In this document: piece by piece, positions 1 through 8,365 of the stretch
Layout of the letters: every line of letters begins with the position of its first letter
Numbering within the stretch: position 1 is the stretch's first letter
Source of the DNA: Rhizomicrobium sp.
Lineage (GTDB): Bacteria; Pseudomonadota; Alphaproteobacteria; Micropepsales; Micropepsaceae
NCBI GenBank assembly: GCA_037200385.1
Contig: JBBCGL010000001.1
Coordinates: 4,355,418-4,419,417, forward strand
Direction of reading: 5' to 3'
DNA length: 64,000 nt
Made by a program: the position numbers and the translations under genes
The notes under the pieces: generated by a model
Told to the model about the DNA's origin: nothing
Databases searched by the model: none
The model's input: only the letters and a program-made list of their open reading frames with translations

Positions 1-179
1 GCCTCGAAGTCCGCCTCGTCCTCCGCCGTGCGTTTGTCGCAGCGATCGGCCGGCAGGTGCTGTGTCTCTTGGCACCACATATCGAAATTGATCGTCTGGA
101 CGTCGACCCGCTGGCCCTGGGCCGACAGCGGCAGCGCGAAGGCCGCCACCGCGGCGGCAAGCGTCAAAATGCGTTTCAT
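1..179 (-). CDS. Secreted protein of unknown function, 3' part cut by window edge
   Basis: The reading frame opens at the ATG complementary to 177-179 and runs off the left edge after 59 codons without a stop. The product starts MKRILTLAAAVAAF, a classic Sec signal peptide (two positive residues, then about 15 hydrophobic residues), with a likely cut after PLSA near residue 20. The visible mature part is polar and has two cysteines (in WCQE and DRCD) about 13 residues apart, which could form a disulphide in the periplasm. No family can be named from this fragment. The signal peptide is clear; the function is unknown. Confidence 0.7.
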   Translation of the reverse strand, partial: MKRILTLAAAVAAFALPLSAQGQRVDVQTINFDMWCQETQHLPADRCDKRTAEDEADFE

Positions 180-343
180 GCCGGACATCCTCTCAGCCTA
201 CTCCCTGCCGCAACGCGCAGGAAGCACGCCGCGACGCAGGGCCGTGATGATATCGATCAACTGTGTCCGATTTGTCCGACCCGCAAGGGCGCCGCCATGT
301 CGGATACACATGGCACGGTTGTCGGTGGCCGTGTGGGCAGCGG

Positions 344-1990
344 CTACTCGGCGGCTACGGCGCGATCCTCGACCACCTTCACGGATTCGGGCGGCGGTGG
401 CGTGCGGCCCAGGATCATGTCCGCGGCCTTCTCCGCGATCATGATGGTCGGCGCATTGGTGTTGCCGCTGACCAGGGTCGGCATGACGGAGGCGTCGACC
501 ACGCGCAGGCCTTCGATGCCGTAGACCTTGAGCTGCGCGTCGACCACGCTCTCGCTGTCCTTGCCCATCTTGGCGCTGCCCACCGGATGATAGATCGTCT
601 CGGCGGTCTTGCGGACCCAGGCATCGATCTGCTCGTCGGTCCGGACATGCGCGCCGGGCCACAGCTCCGGCCCGCGATAGGGATCGAAGGCCTCCTGCGC
701 GAAGATATCGCGCGCGATCTTCACGCCTTCGCGCATCGCGCGGCGGTCTTCCTCCGCTTCCAGATAGTTGGGCTGGATCACCGGCGCGACCAGCGGATCG
801 GCCGATTTGAGCGAGATATAGCCGCGGCTCTGCGGCCGCAGCTGGCAGACATGCGCCATGAAGCCGTGGCGGTCCGACTTCTTGCGCGTGTGGTCGGTCA
901 TCAGCGCTGCGATGAAGTGGTACTGCAGGTCGGGATTCTCCAGATCGGGCCGGCTCTTGAGGAACGCGCCGCTCTCCAGCCCTTGGCCGGTCGCAAGACC
1001 CTTCTTGAACAGCATGTAGTTGAGCCCGGTCTTCAGCGCATTGAGCGGCTTGGCCTGGCTGTAGAGCGTGATCGGCTGGCTCGATTCGTACTGGATCGAG
1101 GCGTCGAGATGGTCCTGCAGGTTCTTGCCGACGCCCGTGAGCGCCTCCACCACCGGAATGCCGAAGCGGCCGAGGATCGCCGGATCGCCGATGCCCGACA
1201 GCAAAAGCGTCTGCGGCGAGTTCACCGCGCCCCCCGACAGCAGGCACTCGCGCGTCACCGTCACGCGCACCGACTGCTTCTTCTGCACGAACTCGACGCC
1301 GTTGACCCGCTTGCCGTCGAACAGGATGCGGCTGACATGCGCATGGCTCTCGATGGTGAGGTTCTTGCGGCCCAGGATCGGCGTCAGATAGGCCTTGGCC
1401 GCGCTCCAGCGCGCCCCTTCATGGATGGTGAGCTGGTAGGGCCCGAAGCCCTCCTGCTGCTCGCCGTTGAAATCCGGCGTCTGCTTGAAGCCGGCCTCGA
1501 CGCCCGCCTGCACGAAGGCGCGGAACAGAGGATTGTCCGAGCGGCCGTTGGAGACCCGCAAGGGGCCTTCATGCCCGTGGAAATCGTCGCCGCCATTCTC
1601 GTTGTTCTCGGCGCGCTTGAAGTAAGGCAGCACGTCGGCGAAGGACCAGCCTTCGAGGCCGAGCTGGCGCCAGCTGTCGTAATCGCGCGCATGGCCGCGG
1701 ATATAGATCATGCCGTTGATCGACGACGAGCCGCCCCAGCCGCGGCCGCGCGGCCAGTAGAGGCTGCGGCCGTTGAGATGCTGCTGGCCCTCGGTCTGGT
1801 AATACCAGTTGAACGGGTTGGGCTTGCCGAGCAGCGCCGGGATGCCCGCCGGCATGTGGATCATCATCGACTTGTCGCGGCCGCCGGCCTCGATCAGCAG
1901 GACCTCGGTGGCGGGATCGGCCGACAAGCGATTGGCCAGCACGCAGCCCGCGCTGCCCGCACCGATGATGACGTAGTCATAGGCTTTCAT
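344..1990 (-). CDS. GMC-family FAD-dependent oxidoreductase (choline/alcohol dehydrogenase-like)
   Basis: This 548-residue protein belongs to the glucose-methanol-choline oxidoreductase family, flavoproteins that oxidise alcohol groups. The N-terminus YDYVIIGAGSAGC is the Rossmann FAD-binding motif, beginning three residues after the chosen ATG at 1990. Signature blocks follow: the WPRGRGWGGSSSINGM stretch near residue 85 and the SGGAVNSPQTLLLSGIG block near residue 255. The C-terminal HPVGSAKMG supplies the expected catalytic histidine, and GNTNAPTIMIAEKAAD closes the FAD fold. Length matches BetA-like dehydrogenases (about 540-560). No betaine-aldehyde dehydrogenase or choline transporter is adjacent, so choline as substrate is not supported; an alcohol or polyethylene-glycol-type substrate is equally possible. 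A longer in-frame opening upstream (to 2068) lacks family similarity. Confidence 0.9.
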   Translation of the reverse strand: MKAYDYVIIGAGSAGCVLANRLSADPATEVLLIEAGGRDKSMMIHMPAGIPALLGKPNPFNWYYQTEGQQHLNGRSLYWPRGRGWGGSSSINGMIYIRGHARDYDSWRQLGLEGWSFADVLPYFKRAENNENGGDDFHGHEGPLRVSNGRSDNPLFRAFVQAGVEAGFKQTPDFNGEQQEGFGPYQLTIHEGARWSAAKAYLTPILGRKNLTIESHAHVSRILFDGKRVNGVEFVQKKQSVRVTVTRECLLSGGAVNSPQTLLLSGIGDPAILGRFGIPVVEALTGVGKNLQDHLDASIQYESSQPITLYSQAKPLNALKTGLNYMLFKKGLATGQGLESGAFLKSRPDLENPDLQYHFIAALMTDHTRKKSDRHGFMAHVCQLRPQSRGYISLKSADPLVAPVIQPNYLEAEEDRRAMREGVKIARDIFAQEAFDPYRGPELWPGAHVRTDEQIDAWVRKTAETIYHPVGSAKMGKDSESVVDAQLKVYGIEGLRVVDASVMPTLVSGNTNAPTIMIAEKAADMILGRTPPPPESVKVVEDRAVAAE

Positions 1991-2089
1991 GGCGATCCGT
2001 CCCTGCCGTCTTCTTGGCCGCAACATAACCAAAGATGACGCCGGTGTCGCCTTTGACCGTAACGTCAAGGACGCTCAAGTTTGCCGCGC

Positions 2090-2560
2090 ATGGCACGCAT
2101 CGTCCTTCTCGGCTGCGCCGGCAGCGGCAAGTCCACCCTGGCGCGGCGTTACGCGGCGCGCACCGGTGCGGCGCTGATCTGTCTGGATGCGATCTGGACG
2201 CCGGGTGCTGACGTTACGGAATTCCGCGAGACGCTGCGCCGGATGCATGTGGGCGACGCCTGGATCAGCGACGGCAACTTCGCCGCGGTGAGCTTCGACA
2301 TCCGCCTGCCGCGCGCGACGATGATCGTCTGGCTCGACCGTCCGCGCTGGTCCTGCGCCTGGCGGGCGACAATCCGCGCCCTGACGCCCGGCACCGATCA
2401 CGCCCTGCGCGACCTGCCGAAGGTCCTGCGCTTCATCGAGGGTTTCGAGCGCATCAACCGGCCGCTGATCGAAGCGGAAACAAGGGCGCACGGCGGGGCT
2501 GTGCCGGTGGTGCGGCTGACGACGGATGGGGAGATCAACGATTTCCTGGCCCGCTTTTAA
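2090..2560 (+). CDS. P-loop nucleotide kinase-like protein (adenylate kinase/FlaR-like)
   Basis: A small P-loop NTPase of 156 residues with GCAGSGKST directly after the first beta strand. It resembles the adenylate kinase-like proteins annotated as 'DNA topology modulation protein FlaR', whose true substrates are unknown. A DGNF motif after the second strand and WLDRPRW after the third match the layout of that family. Start choice is uncertain. ATG at 2090 has no Shine-Dalgarno sequence, whereas an in-frame TTG at 2081 lies 9 nt after AAGGA (2067-2071), so translation may begin three codons earlier. A second member of the same family is encoded on the other strand at 4444-4962. The gene ends at a large inverted repeat. 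Confidence 0.8.
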   Translation: MARIVLLGCAGSGKSTLARRYAARTGAALICLDAIWTPGADVTEFRETLRRMHVGDAWISDGNFAAVSFDIRLPRATMIVWLDRPRWSCAWRATIRALTPGTDHALRDLPKVLRFIEGFERINRPLIEAETRAHGGAVPVVRLTTDGEINDFLARF

Positions 2561-2565
2561 ACCAA

Positions 2566-2653
2566 TCGTCATGGCCGGGCTCGTCCCGGCCACCCATGAA
2601 CACCCAAGCAGCAGGGAGTTCATGGGTGCCCGGCACGAGGCCGGGCATGACGA
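2566..2653. repeat. Long inverted repeat between convergent genes
   Basis: Two 35-nt arms (2566-2600 and 2619-2653) are inverse complements with about five mismatches, and contain CCCGGCC-type blocks inside a TCGTCAT...ATGACGA frame. The loop is 18 nt, and TTTTTT follows at 2656-2661. It sits between the kinase-like gene and the convergent OmpA lipoprotein gene, so its transcript would fold into a strong hairpin and could act as a terminator. The TCATGGCCGGG-type ends resemble dispersed palindromic repeats of alphaproteobacteria and the other copies in this window. Confidence 0.7.
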
Positions 2654-2738
2654 TGTTTTTTGAGCTTCAGGTTTTACCCGCAGGCACGGAGGACGCGGCG
2701 TCGCCGGTGCCACTCCCCGTCCAAATCTCCGTAGCGCC

Positions 2739-3623
2739 TTAAGGCGCCAGCGTCACCACCGAGCGCCGGTTCTTCGATTCCTTCACCCCGTCCGGCGTCT
2801 GCACCGCCAGATCGCTCTCGCCGACGCCCGAGGTGTCGATGGCGTCGGCCCGCGCGCCCATCTGGACGAGGACCTCCTTCACGACATTGGCGCGGCGCAG
2901 CGACAGCGCCCGGTTGTAGTCCGCCGACCCCGACGTGTCGGTATGGCCGACGATGGCGATATGGGTCTGCAGTCCGGTGCGCGCCGCGGTGATCGCCTGC
3001 TGCAGCACGCCCAGCGCCTCGGCGCTCAAGGTCCAGGAGTCGAAGTCGAAATAGACCGTGAAATCGGCGCCCGGCGCCGCCGCGGCCGGTGCCGGCGCGA
3101 CCGTCGCCGGGTGCAGGTCCTGCTCCAGCTTGGCGATCGAATTGCCGAACGAGGCCCGGCATTGCGCCGCCGCGCCATGCTGCGCGTCGAGCGCGCTGTT
3201 CAGCATCCAGCAGTCGAAATCGGTCTGGGCCCGGGCTGCGTCATAGGGATAGCGGTCCTTGCCCGCCGACAGGGCGCGGATCAGGCGCTCCCGCGCCGAG
3301 GCCGAATCGCCGTCGATGCTGGGTTCGGGGTCGGGCTCGGTGCCCTTGGCCGCGATCAGCGCCTTGGTCGCGAACGCTTCCGCCAGGGCGGACAAGCCGC
3401 CGCCATCGTCGAACAGGCCGCCATCGTCATCCGCCGCGCCGTGGAAGGAATTGGCCAGATAGCTGTAGTTCTTGAACAATTGCTGGGCGAAGGCCGAACC
3501 CGTCGGCGTCGTCCCGGCCAACGCGTCGAGCGAAGAGGTGCTGACGCAGGCCGACAGGCCCAAGGCCGCTGCCGCGAGCACGAAGCCCGCCGTCAGGCGT
3601 TGGAAGATGCGAAGCGCGGCCAT
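2739..3623 (-). CDS. OmpA-family outer-membrane lipoprotein
   Basis: This 294-residue protein has an N-terminal signal with a lipobox (LGLSAC, Cys about residue 26), so it should be lipidated and sorted to the outer membrane. The last 100 or so residues form an OmpA/MotB peptidoglycan-binding domain: FTVYFDFDS opens it, GHTDTSGSADYN and LSLRRA follow, and ESKNRRSVV supplies the conserved arginines. The middle holds a disordered Asp/Gly-rich stretch and an alanine-rich linker. Start at the ATG complementary to 3621-3623 is preferred because it begins the signal peptide and follows a G-rich ribosome site; the frame remains open further upstream. It probably tethers the outer membrane to the cell wall. 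It is divergent from the PilZ gene. Confidence 0.88.
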   Translation of the reverse strand: MAALRIFQRLTAGFVLAAAALGLSACVSTSSLDALAGTTPTGSAFAQQLFKNYSYLANSFHGAADDDGGLFDDGGGLSALAEAFATKALIAAKGTEPDPEPSIDGDSASARERLIRALSAGKDRYPYDAARAQTDFDCWMLNSALDAQHGAAAQCRASFGNSIAKLEQDLHPATVAPAPAAAAPGADFTVYFDFDSWTLSAEALGVLQQAITAARTGLQTHIAIVGHTDTSGSADYNRALSLRRANVVKEVLVQMGARADAIDTSGVGESDLAVQTPDGVKESKNRRSVVTLAP

Positions 3624-3799
3624 GGAACCCCCGGATACTGGACATGAGGAATGCCCGCTTCCTATAGCGCGCAGCCCCGGGAAGGTTAAGCCTTTGTGCA
3701 AGGGCCGGGATTATCTTCACCAAAGTGTACGGTCGGTAACACTCTGTTGACCCTCGCAGGCGAGACTGACCGGTGATTTGAAGACCGGAGCGGCGGGCA

Positions 3800-4447
3800 A
3801 TGAGCCAGCCCTTATTGAAACGCGTCGAAGATCCCGTCCTGGCGAAGGCCAAGGCGGACCGCCGCCGTTTCCGCCGCGTGCGCGTCGATCTGAGCGGCCG
3901 CTTGTTCGTTCCGGCCTCGGCGCATGAGGCGTCTTGCAAGGTGGTCGACCTGTCGCCGGGCGGCGCGTCGGTCGAGTCGGATTTCCTCCCCGAGGCCGGC
4001 ACCCATATCGTTCTTTACATCGACGGTTTCGGCCGCTTCGAGGGCGCGGCGGTCCGGCGCGAGGGCTCCGGCTTCGGCCTGCGCTTCAACGCCACCCAGC
4101 TCAAGCGCGAGAAGATCGCCGAGCAGCTCACCCTGTTCATGAACAAGGCGCTGGTCGACGGCACGGACGTCATCCGCACCCACGACCGCACGCCGACCAA
4201 GGGCCTGGCGCAGTTCACCCGCAACGACGGCACGATCGTCAAATGCGAAGTGCTCGACCTGTCGCCCAGCGGGGTCTCGGTCAAGACGGCGATCCGCCCG
4301 ATGATCGGCGAATTCGTGCTGATCGGGCAGCTCGCGGGCCGCGTCGCGCGCCATCACGGCGACGGCATCGGCATCCAGTTCGTCGGCCTGACGGTCGACA
4401 AGCCCACCGCCGACTACCTCCACGCCTCGATTTCGCCGCCGCGCTAG
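3800..4447 (+). CDS. Tandem PilZ-domain protein, probable c-di-GMP receptor
   Basis: The 215-residue protein contains two PilZ-like domains. The first (about residues 10-105) has the RxxxR motif (RRFRR) and a DLSPGGASV motif matching the family's D/NxSxxG, which together clamp cyclic di-GMP. The second (about 125-210) keeps DLSPSGVSV but its N-terminal arginine pair is less clear (RTPTK), so it may be structural rather than ligand binding. No other output domain or membrane segment is present; it should be cytosolic and act by protein-protein contact. Its last 4 nt overlap the convergent kinase-like gene. An EAL protein at about 29-30.6 kb is the only visible c-di-GMP enzyme in the window. 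Confidence 0.87.
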   Translation: MSQPLLKRVEDPVLAKAKADRRRFRRVRVDLSGRLFVPASAHEASCKVVDLSPGGASVESDFLPEAGTHIVLYIDGFGRFEGAAVRREGSGFGLRFNATQLKREKIAEQLTLFMNKALVDGTDVIRTHDRTPTKGLAQFTRNDGTIVKCEVLDLSPSGVSVKTAIRPMIGEFVLIGQLAGRVARHHGDGIGIQFVGLTVDKPTADYLHASISPPR

Positions 4448-4962
4448 GTCTGCACGCCATCGTGACATTCAAACGAATGCAGCAGCCACGCAGCAGCGGC
4501 GCGGGGCGATCGCAATCGCACATATCGCTTGAGCGTCGCCGCCGCCAAGGCCGCATCGATGAACGGCCGCTCCTTCTTCCAGAACACCGTGTCCAGCGTC
4601 CGCCAGCGGAAGCGGTCGACGCAGCCCTCCGGCATTTCGTCCCGCCGCGCCGCGCGCCGCATGCGCTGGAGCATCCGCCAGGCGCAGCGCCAGCGCGAAT
4701 AGTCGAGATCGATCACCAGGTCGGCGGCGTCGAGCCGCGCCGTCCGTTCCGGATCGATCCAGCCCTCGATGATCCAGCGCGGCCGCGCGAGCCATTCGGC
4801 GTGCAGCGTCTTCAGTTCGCCGGGCGGCCGCTCCCGCCACCCCGCCAGCCACTCCATCTGGTCGCCATGCAGCAGGGGCAGCCCGGTGCGCGCCGCCAGC
4901 GCCCGCGCGAAGATGCTCTTGCCGGCCGCGCTGATCCCGATGACCGCGATGCGGTCAACCAT
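4444..4962 (-). CDS. P-loop nucleotide kinase-like protein (FlaR/adenylate kinase-like)
   Basis: A 172-residue P-loop NTPase with GISAAGKS near residue 8, followed by a GDQMEW segment, an IIEGW strand and WRCAW-R-rich helix. This is the same arrangement as the protein at 2090-2560, so the two are paralogues of a family loosely called topology modulation proteins. The actual phosphate acceptor is unknown. The start codon overlaps the end of a 37-codon MmcQ-like ORF by 8 nt, suggesting translational coupling. Its stop overlaps the convergent PilZ gene by 3-4 nt. The C-terminal Arg/Ala-rich tail may contact nucleic acid, which is inference only. Confidence 0.8.
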   Translation of the reverse strand: MVDRIAVIGISAAGKSIFARALAARTGLPLLHGDQMEWLAGWRERPPGELKTLHAEWLARPRWIIEGWIDPERTARLDAADLVIDLDYSRWRCAWRMLQRMRRAARRDEMPEGCVDRFRWRTLDTVFWKKERPFIDAALAAATLKRYVRLRSPRAAAAWLLHSFECHDGVQT

Positions 4963-5068
4963 CGCGCATCCACATCTTGCCGCCGATCCTGAAGATAGGG
5001 TCGTCGCCCCACTGGACGGACAGCGTCGCGCCCGACAGCAGATGCTTGGTTATCGCGTCGTAAGTCAT
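4955..5068 (-). pseudogene. Truncated MmcQ/YjbR-like remnant (37 codons)
   Basis: A very short frame begins with ATG at 5068 and ends with TGA at 4955-4957. Its product starts MTYDAITKHLL and continues with VQWGDDPIFRIGGKMW. That matches, in order and spacing, the N-terminus of the complete MmcQ/YjbR protein encoded at 9173-9559 (MNYKDVERH..., then EEPWSDTTVFKIGGKMF). Family members are about 110-130 residues, so two thirds of the domain is missing; it ends right after the GGKM turn. It overlaps the downstream kinase-like start by 8 nt. It may be a decayed gene or a leader peptide that couples translation of the kinase gene. Confidence 0.55.
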
Positions 5069-5183
5069 GCCGCGCACTTTCTGCGATCCGTCCACGATAC
5101 AGGATTCCCCGCTGCCGCGAATTGGCTTAGGCTCCGCCCATCGCGCGTGGCGTGTTCGCGATCCTCACTGGAAGGATTCCGCC

Positions 5184-6830
5184 ATGCGCCAGCTCCGCAT
5201 CCTGCTGCCCGTTCTCGCCGCGCTGTCCTGTGCCGCGCTCGCCGTTGCCGCGCCGCTGCTCGGCGCCTACCAGCCGCAGGCGCAATACTGCTTTCCGCAG
5301 GCGCAGACGGTCGATCCCGCGGACTCGCCGCTTTGTTCGGTGATCCCCGGCGATATCAGTCCCGACCCGCTGCTGGCCGGCAAGGGCGTCGGCTATCAGG
5401 GCCTGGTCGGCAATGTCGCGACCGCGCCCGCGAGCGATGTCGAGACGCCGTTCGACAATTTCTCCTGGCAGACTTTCGTCGGCCTGAACTGGGCGGGCAC
5501 CCAGGTTCAGGCGCCTGCGCGGGTCGGGCTGGACGGCAATGCCGGACCGCGCGTCTGGGAAGGCTGGCAGCGGGTCTCGGCGATCTTCGGCAACGCGACG
5601 GGACAGGCGAACTGCAACGTGCCCGCGGGCTACCGATATTTCTCGATGGGCTCGGACGGCAAGGGCAATCCGGTGTCGCAGAACGAGGAATACATCCAGG
5701 CCGCGACGGCGCGGCCCGCGATCGACGTGCTGGGCAATTACACGCTGTATGAGCGCCGCGTGAACGGCGTCGAAGCCGCCTATCTGGCGGCGCCAGTGAA
5801 AGGCCAAGCGAGCTGGAACCTCAACACCTATGACGGCCAGGTCGCGTTCGCCAATGGCGGCGGCCAGGTCGATTTCCCCGCCAGCGGCCCCACCCAGAAC
5901 GGCGCGATGGAGATCAAGGCGGCGTGGCGCATCCTGGATCCCGCGCATCATGCCGACAACGTCAAGCGCTACTATGCGGTGCGCGCGGTGGTCGGCGTGG
6001 CGCCCGATCTCATCGACCGTCCGGCCGGCGCCAAGCCGGCGCCGATCTGCGCCACGGTCGATCTCGGCCTCGTCGCGATGCACATCATCCAGAAGAACGT
6101 CGACTCCCACAATCGGCTGGAGCCCAAATGGTTCTGGTCGACCTTCGAGCACGTCGACAATGCGCCGCTCGCGACGGCGGCTTGCGACATCACCAAGCCG
6201 AGCAAGACCGACTGCACCCTGCTGAACCAGACCGGCTGCCCGGTCGCCGGCCTGCCGCCGGGCGCGCCGTCCTATTCCTATTTCGATCCCCGCGGCCTCA
6301 AGGCACAGACCAATTTCCCGGCGGACGGCGGCAAGGCCTTCCATTGGAATCCCGGCGTGCCCTACGCGCAGAAATATCTGCAGGGCGTTCCAGGCTCGCC
6401 GCTTCGCTTCGGGAGCCAGATCACACGCTGCTTCCAGCTCTATCGGCTGACCCAGTCGCTCAATGCGCAATGGCAGGCGCAACTGCGCCGTGTGGGGTCG
6501 GTGTTCGCGAACTACATGCTGATCGGCACCCAATGGGGCGCCTCGCTCGAGCCGACCAACCCGCCCAGCGGTCCGCCCGGCGTGGTGCCCAACTATCTGT
6601 CGAACACGGTGCTGGAGACCTATCTGCAGACCTTCTGGGCGCCGGGCGGCAAATACTCGCCGTTCACCACCGGCTCCTGCATCTCCTGCCATTCGGCGGC
6701 GCGCCTGGTCGCCAAGAAGGGCGGGACGCAGGACGTGCCGGCGAATTTCAGCTTCCTGCCGGAGCTGGTGACCTCCAACCTGATCCGCACTGTCCCGACC
6801 CTGACGGCCAATCCGCCGCCGAAGAAATAG
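5184..6830 (+). CDS. Secreted monohaem c-type cytochrome-like protein of unknown role
   Basis: The 548-residue product opens with a Sec signal peptide (MRQLRILLPVLAALSCAALAVAA, residues 1-23, cut near AVAA). Almost the whole mature chain has no motif I recognise; blocks such as FSWQTFVGLNW and WEGWQRV look like conserved secreted-protein features. A single haem-attachment motif CISCH lies close to the C-terminus (about residue 500), so haem c may be attached in the periplasm by the Ccm system, part of which is encoded at 35.6-38.5 kb. ATG 5184 is chosen because GAAGGA lies at 5171-5176 and the signal peptide begins there; the frame is open to 5067. Several other cysteines (for example CDITKPSKTDC) could pair. 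The function is unknown. Confidence 0.75.
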   Translation: MRQLRILLPVLAALSCAALAVAAPLLGAYQPQAQYCFPQAQTVDPADSPLCSVIPGDISPDPLLAGKGVGYQGLVGNVATAPASDVETPFDNFSWQTFVGLNWAGTQVQAPARVGLDGNAGPRVWEGWQRVSAIFGNATGQANCNVPAGYRYFSMGSDGKGNPVSQNEEYIQAATARPAIDVLGNYTLYERRVNGVEAAYLAAPVKGQASWNLNTYDGQVAFANGGGQVDFPASGPTQNGAMEIKAAWRILDPAHHADNVKRYYAVRAVVGVAPDLIDRPAGAKPAPICATVDLGLVAMHIIQKNVDSHNRLEPKWFWSTFEHVDNAPLATAACDITKPSKTDCTLLNQTGCPVAGLPPGAPSYSYFDPRGLKAQTNFPADGGKAFHWNPGVPYAQKYLQGVPGSPLRFGSQITRCFQLYRLTQSLNAQWQAQLRRVGSVFANYMLIGTQWGASLEPTNPPSGPPGVVPNYLSNTVLETYLQTFWAPGGKYSPFTTGSCISCHSAARLVAKKGGTQDVPANFSFLPELVTSNLIRTVPTLTANPPPKK

Positions 6831-7355
6831 CTATTCGGGTCTCTGGTTCATGCGCCGCGGAATCTCGACCGCGAACACCCAGGCATTGCCGATGGACAGA
6901 TAGAGACAGGCGATCTGTGCCGGGATGAGGAAATAGAGCGCCCCGGGCCAGCCCGCGATCAGGCCGCCGCCCGCCGCCACCGGCATCAGCGTGGCCGTCC
7001 AGGCAAGCACGGTGCGCACCCCGCGCGGGCCGCGCGAGCCGAGCACCGAGCCCGGATCCTCCGGAAAGTTGGCCACGAAGACCGAAGTGCCGGTCAGCAC
7101 GGCGAGTCCGGTGACGATGAACTCGCCGCCCACCACCCAGGCCGGCTGGCCCGGCACGACGCCGAAGATGCCGATCAGCAGCATCTCGAACTGCAGGAAC
7201 AGCGAGACGAAGGCCCGGCTCATATAGCCGTTGCCCGCCAGCACATGGCCGAGCGAGATGGTGAGCCCGACGAACAACAGCCCCGCCAGCGTGGCGCTGA
7301 CCTGCGCCACGGTGATGAAATAGTCGTGCCAGAGGTTGAGGGCGGCCTGGGTCAT
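6831..7355 (-). CDS. Integral membrane protein of unknown function
   Basis: This 174-residue protein has about four hydrophobic segments: ATLAGLLFVGLTISLG, an FLQFEMLLIGIFG helix, VLAWTATLMPVAAGGG, and a C-terminal IACLYLSIGNAWVF stretch. It lacks catalytic motifs and a signal peptide. The ATG complementary to 7353-7355 is preferred over an open extension of eight codons because it starts directly before the first amphipathic helix. Its stop codon abuts the stop of the convergent cytochrome-like gene with no spacer. I do not recognise the family. Confidence 0.75.
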   Translation of the reverse strand: MTQAALNLWHDYFITVAQVSATLAGLLFVGLTISLGHVLAGNGYMSRAFVSLFLQFEMLLIGIFGVVPGQPAWVVGGEFIVTGLAVLTGTSVFVANFPEDPGSVLGSRGPRGVRTVLAWTATLMPVAAGGGLIAGWPGALYFLIPAQIACLYLSIGNAWVFAVEIPRRMNQRPE

Positions 7356-7516
7356 GGGCGATGGTAGCGCAGAGCGCACCGTCCTTCGAGGCTCGCGCCG
7401 CTTGTGCCCCGGGACGATGCGTTCGCCTGTCTCGTCCCGCTCCGGCCGAGGTGGGAACCCCTCTCAATTTCGCCGAGCAAGCCGGAGCCCGCCTGCGCGG
7501 GCCCGACAGGCCTGTC

Positions 7517-8299
7517 CTAGCGCGGCGCCATTCGGATCGCGCCGTCGAGGCGGACGGTCTCACCGTTGAAATAGGGGTTGCTCAGCATCTCGAGCGCCAG
7601 CGAAGCGTATTCCGGCGGGTTGCCCAGGCGCGGCGGGAACGGCACCTGCGCGCCCAGCGCGGCCTTCACCGCTTCCGGCGCGGCGCCGAGCAGCGGGGTG
7701 TTGAACAGCCCCGGCATGATCGTGTTGCAGCGGATGCCTTCCTGCGCCAGGTCGCGTGCCACGACGAGCGTGAGTCCGTTGATGCCGGCCTTTGATGCGG
7801 TATACGCCGCTTGGCCGATCTGGCCGTCCTGCGCCGCCACCGAAGCGGTGTTGACGATCGCGCCGCGCTCGCCGCCCGCCAGCGGTTCGAGGCCCAGCAT
7901 GCCCTGCGCCGAAATGGCGATGCAGCGATATGTGCCGACCAGGTTGATCTGGATGATGAAGTTGAAGGCGTCGGTCGGGAAGCGGCGGGTCTCGCCGGTC
8001 TTCTTGTCCCGGCTCGCGGTCTTGATCGCGTTGCCGGTGCCGGCGCAGTTCACCAGGATGCGCTCCTGGCCGTTGGCCTTGCGCGCCGTCTCGAAGGCGG
8101 CGAGCACGCTCTCTTCATTGGTGACGTTGGCTTCGGCGAAGGTGGCGCCGATCTCGGACGCCAGGGCCTCGCCCTTCGCCTTGTTCATGTCGAGCAGTGC
8201 GACCTTCACGCCCTTGGCGCGCAGCGCCCGTGCCGTGGCTTCGCCCAGACCCGAGGCACCGCCGGTGACGACGGCGGAAATCGAAGAATTCAGTTCCAT
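7517..8299 (-). CDS. Short-chain dehydrogenase, 3-hydroxyacyl-CoA dehydrogenase type 2-like
   Basis: A 260-residue classical SDR. TGGASGLG (residues 12-19) binds NAD(H), NCAG lies near 84, and the catalytic Ser153, Tyr166 and Lys170 (NTASVAA, then YTASK) are intact. The sequence AIVNTASVAAQDGQIGQAAY and the PFPPRLGNPPEYA tail resemble HSD10-type 3-hydroxyacyl-CoA dehydrogenases, which oxidise 3-hydroxyacyl-CoA in beta-oxidation and branched-chain amino-acid breakdown. The thioesterase gene 66 nt upstream on the same strand fits acyl-CoA metabolism. Substrate assignment rests on family resemblance. Confidence 0.88.
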   Translation of the reverse strand: MELNSSISAVVTGGASGLGEATARALRAKGVKVALLDMNKAKGEALASEIGATFAEANVTNEESVLAAFETARKANGQERILVNCAGTGNAIKTASRDKKTGETRRFPTDAFNFIIQINLVGTYRCIAISAQGMLGLEPLAGGERGAIVNTASVAAQDGQIGQAAYTASKAGINGLTLVVARDLAQEGIRCNTIMPGLFNTPLLGAAPEAVKAALGAQVPFPPRLGNPPEYASLALEMLSNPYFNGETVRLDGAIRMAPR

Positions 8300-8365
8300 G
8301 GAAATGCCCTTCCTGTTGGCCGGCCGGACTCCTACATCGCCCCGCGCAGTGACGCAAAGCGGACG

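Noticed and set aside
7356-7516. Repeat or gene between the membrane protein and SDR genes
   Set aside because: Only a short GCCCGCCTGCGCGGGC hairpin and fragments resembling other repeats are seen; too weak for a feature.
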